DNA of 7,371 nt from JBKPDV01 sp046728075 (GTDB taxonomy: Bacteria > Acidobacteriota > Thermoanaerobaculia > UBA5066 > Gp7-AA6). The translations under genes and the position numbers were made by a program. The stretch lies in the NCBI GenBank assembly GCA_046728075.1, contig JBKPDV010000069.1, forward strand, positions 1-7,371, written 5' to 3'. The notes under the pieces are model-generated. The model did no database searches. It had not been told where the DNA came from and saw nothing but the letters and a program-made list of their open reading frames with translations. Below, piece by piece: positions 6,409-7,371 of the stretch (positions within the stretch are counted from its first letter, which is position 1; every line of letters begins with the position of its first letter).

Positions 6409-6739
6409 CGACTGTCTCTTTTGCAAAATCGTCGCCGGACAAATTCCATCGAAGAAGGTCTTCGAGGACGAGCGGCTCCTCGCGTTCGAGGACATCAATC
6501 CCAAGGCGCCGGTCCACATTCTGATCGTGCCCAAGAAGCACCTGGTGGACCTCTTCGACGGCTCCAAGGAGCCGGCGCTCATGGGCGAGATCATCGCGCG
6601 CTCAGCCGCGATCGCGAAGGAGCGCGGATTGACGGACTTCCGCCTCGTGACGAACACCGGACGTGAGGGCGGGCAGGCGGTCTTTCACCTTCACTTCCAT
6701 TTGCTCGGGGGCAGGCAAATGCGATGGCCGCCGGGGTAA
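6398..6739 (+). CDS. HIT family protein, HinT-like purine nucleoside phosphoramidase
   Basis: 113 residues, close to E. coli HinT (about 119). HinT/HINT proteins are small cytosolic dimers that hydrolyse adenosine phosphoramidates and acyl- or aminoacyl-adenylates. Visible: CLFCK with Cys6 and Cys9, which with His48 and His97 would form the zinc site of HINT relatives; the DINPKAPVHILIVPKKH segment at 32-48; and the histidine triad HLHFHLLGG at 97-105, whose middle His99 corresponds to the catalytic position in HINT1. ATG 6398 gives MNQSDCLFCK, matching how family members begin; two nearby ATGs at 6382 and 6390 are in other frames. No Shine-Dalgarno sequence is present, and the first four or so codons belong to a repeat arm. 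Adenylate hydrolysis would suit a neighbourhood of AMP-forming ligases, but HIT genes occur in many contexts, so the link is weak. It may be transcribed separately. Confidence 0.93.
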   Translation: MNQSDCLFCKIVAGQIPSKKVFEDERLLAFEDINPKAPVHILIVPKKHLVDLFDGSKEPALMGEIIARSAAIAKERGLTDFRLVTNTGREGGQAVFHLHFHLLGGRQMRWPPG

Positions 6740-6743
6740 GAGA

Positions 6744-6837
6744 AGGTCTCAGGTCTAAGGTCTAAGGTCTAAGGTCTAAGGTTGAGAAGTCTAAGGTTCG
6801 GCCCGAACCTTAGACCTTAGACTTTGGACTTTAGACC
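6744..6837. repeat. Heptamer array with inverted copy between convergent genes
   Basis: Direct units AGGTCTC, four consecutive AGGTCTA, then AGGTTGA run from 6744 to 6785. After a short palindromic centre, four inverted units TTAGACC, TTAGACT, TTGGACT and TTAGACC run from 6810 to 6837. The direct units can pair with the inverted units in several registers. The array spans the whole gap between the HIT stop and the SurA-like stop and continues into the latter gene, encoding its last six residues and stop codon. It could act as a two-way transcript 3' end, but there is no T-run. Confidence 0.87.
6789..6815. repeat. Near-perfect 27-base palindrome at the centre of the array
   Basis: Arms 6789-6801 (GTCTAAGGTTCGG) and 6803-6815 are exact reverse complements around a single central C at 6802. 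As RNA it would form a hairpin of about 11-12 pairs with a tiny loop. It lies between convergent genes, so it could serve as a shared factor-assisted 3' end for both, or be the junction left by an inverted duplication of the heptamer array. Confidence 0.7.
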
Positions 6838-7371
6838 CGAAATGGGCGTCGGCGTCCTCGGCGGTATCGAGGCCGGCTCCTTGTAGATGACGATCCGGGC
6901 CTTCTCCCGCAGCTCCTTCATCCACTTCTCGACTTCTTCCTCGAACGTCCGCTGTTGCGCGCGGCGCCGCATTTCCTCCTCGACCTTCTCGAAGAGCTCC
7001 GGCGTCCGGTTGGCGGCCCGAACCTCGGGCACGTAGAACTTCTCGTACTCCTCGCGGGCGCGCGCGTCGTCGGCAAACGCCACCGGCCGAAAGCGCTCCT
7101 GAAGATACCGCTGGATGAGCAGCTGCCTCTCGACCGAGGCGCGCACCTCCTCGGGTGTGAGGCCGGCGGCGGCGAATTCCTTCTCCGGGTCTTTCCCTTC
7201 GCTCTTCAAGCGCGTCTTGAGCCTGGCGAGCGCTTCTTCCACCACGGCGGGGTCCGGAGCCGCCGGCCCAAACCGAAGAGCGTCCGCGTAGCTCAAACGC
7301 TGGTCGATGAGAGCGTCGAGCACGCGCGCCCGGAAAGCCTCGGGGCTCTCGTCGGGCGCCGAGCGCAAGGG
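6817..7371 (-). CDS. SurA-like N-terminal domain chaperone (5' partial, no PPIase domain seen)
   Basis: 184 codons are visible on the minus strand; the frame runs off the right edge. A TTG at 7366-7368 is not a convincing start because the reading frame is open before it. The part seen begins mid-domain and matches the helical SurA N-terminal fold: FRARVLDALIDQRL, then EEALARLKTRLKSEG, then the characteristic EFAAAGLTPEEVRASVERQLLIQRYL, then a helix ending EEYEKFYVPE. SurA and PpiD-type proteins are periplasmic chaperones for outer-membrane proteins, and their parvulin (PPIase) domain follows this point. Here only a charged linker follows before a final helix and strand (TFEEEVEKWMKELREKARIVIY), the closing elements of the SurA core. 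It therefore looks like a PPIase-less SurA relative. A signal peptide, if any, is outside the window. The C-terminal GLKSKV and the stop codon are encoded by the intergenic heptamer array. It converges on the HIT gene. Confidence 0.82.
   Translation of the reverse strand, partial: PLRSAPDESPEAFRARVLDALIDQRLSYADALRFGPAAPDPAVVEEALARLKTRLKSEGKDPEKEFAAAGLTPEEVRASVERQLLIQRYLQERFRPVAFADDARAREEYEKFYVPEVRAANRTPELFEKVEEEMRRRAQQRTFEEEVEKWMKELREKARIVIYKEPASIPPRTPTPISGLKSKV

Noticed and set aside
6744..6837. Standard intrinsic terminator between the convergent genes
   Set aside because: The hairpin potential is real but no T-run follows on either strand, so I record it as a repeat and only suggest a 3'-end role.

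Overview
The window is GC-rich bacterial DNA with tightly packed genes: seven protein genes, two of them cut by the window edges, and no RNA gene, insertion sequence or CRISPR array that I can see. The gene content (Liv-type ABC importer parts, two acyl/aryl-CoA ligase relatives, a SurA-like chaperone) suggests a Gram-negative with an outer membrane. The periodic repeats between genes and the general style resemble environmental Acidobacteriota or deltaproteobacterial-type genomes. That placement is an impression; the window holds no phylogenetic marker.

Layout. 1-1287 (+): 3' part of a Liv-type periplasmic substrate-binding protein, with the end of its signal peptide visible. 1268-2146 (+): a LivF-type ATPase that overlaps it by 20 bases. 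2190-3428 (+): a PaaK-like AMP-binding protein whose ATP-binding P-loop has degenerated. 3516-4355 (+): an amidohydrolase-2 family TIM-barrel hydrolase or decarboxylase. 4352-6319 (+): a 655-residue long-chain-type acyl-CoA synthetase, joined to it by a 4-base GTGA overlap. 6398-6739 (+): a HinT-like HIT protein. 6817-7371 (-): a SurA-like chaperone facing the others, with its 5' end outside the window.

The first five genes look like one transcription unit for taking up an organic acid (fatty, aromatic or branched) and activating it to a CoA thioester. The binding protein and ATPase belong to an importer whose permeases (LivH, LivM) and second ATPase (LivG) are not here and probably lie upstream. 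The substrate cannot be read from the sequence.

The most unusual structure lies between the genes. Every boundary with room for it carries its own short tandem repeat: heptamers near GGTAGGC (2153-2187), GTCRGTA (3434-3461) and AGGTCTA (6744-6785), and an octamer near ATTGATCC (6323-6354). Three of the four are followed by reverse-complement copies, so they can fold into long hairpins. The arrays also run into gene signals: one contains the ribosome-binding site of the PaaK-like gene, one contains the start codon and first codons of the HIT gene, and one encodes the last residues and stop codon of the SurA-like gene. A separate perfect 9-base inverted repeat sits 17 bases after the binding-protein stop codon.
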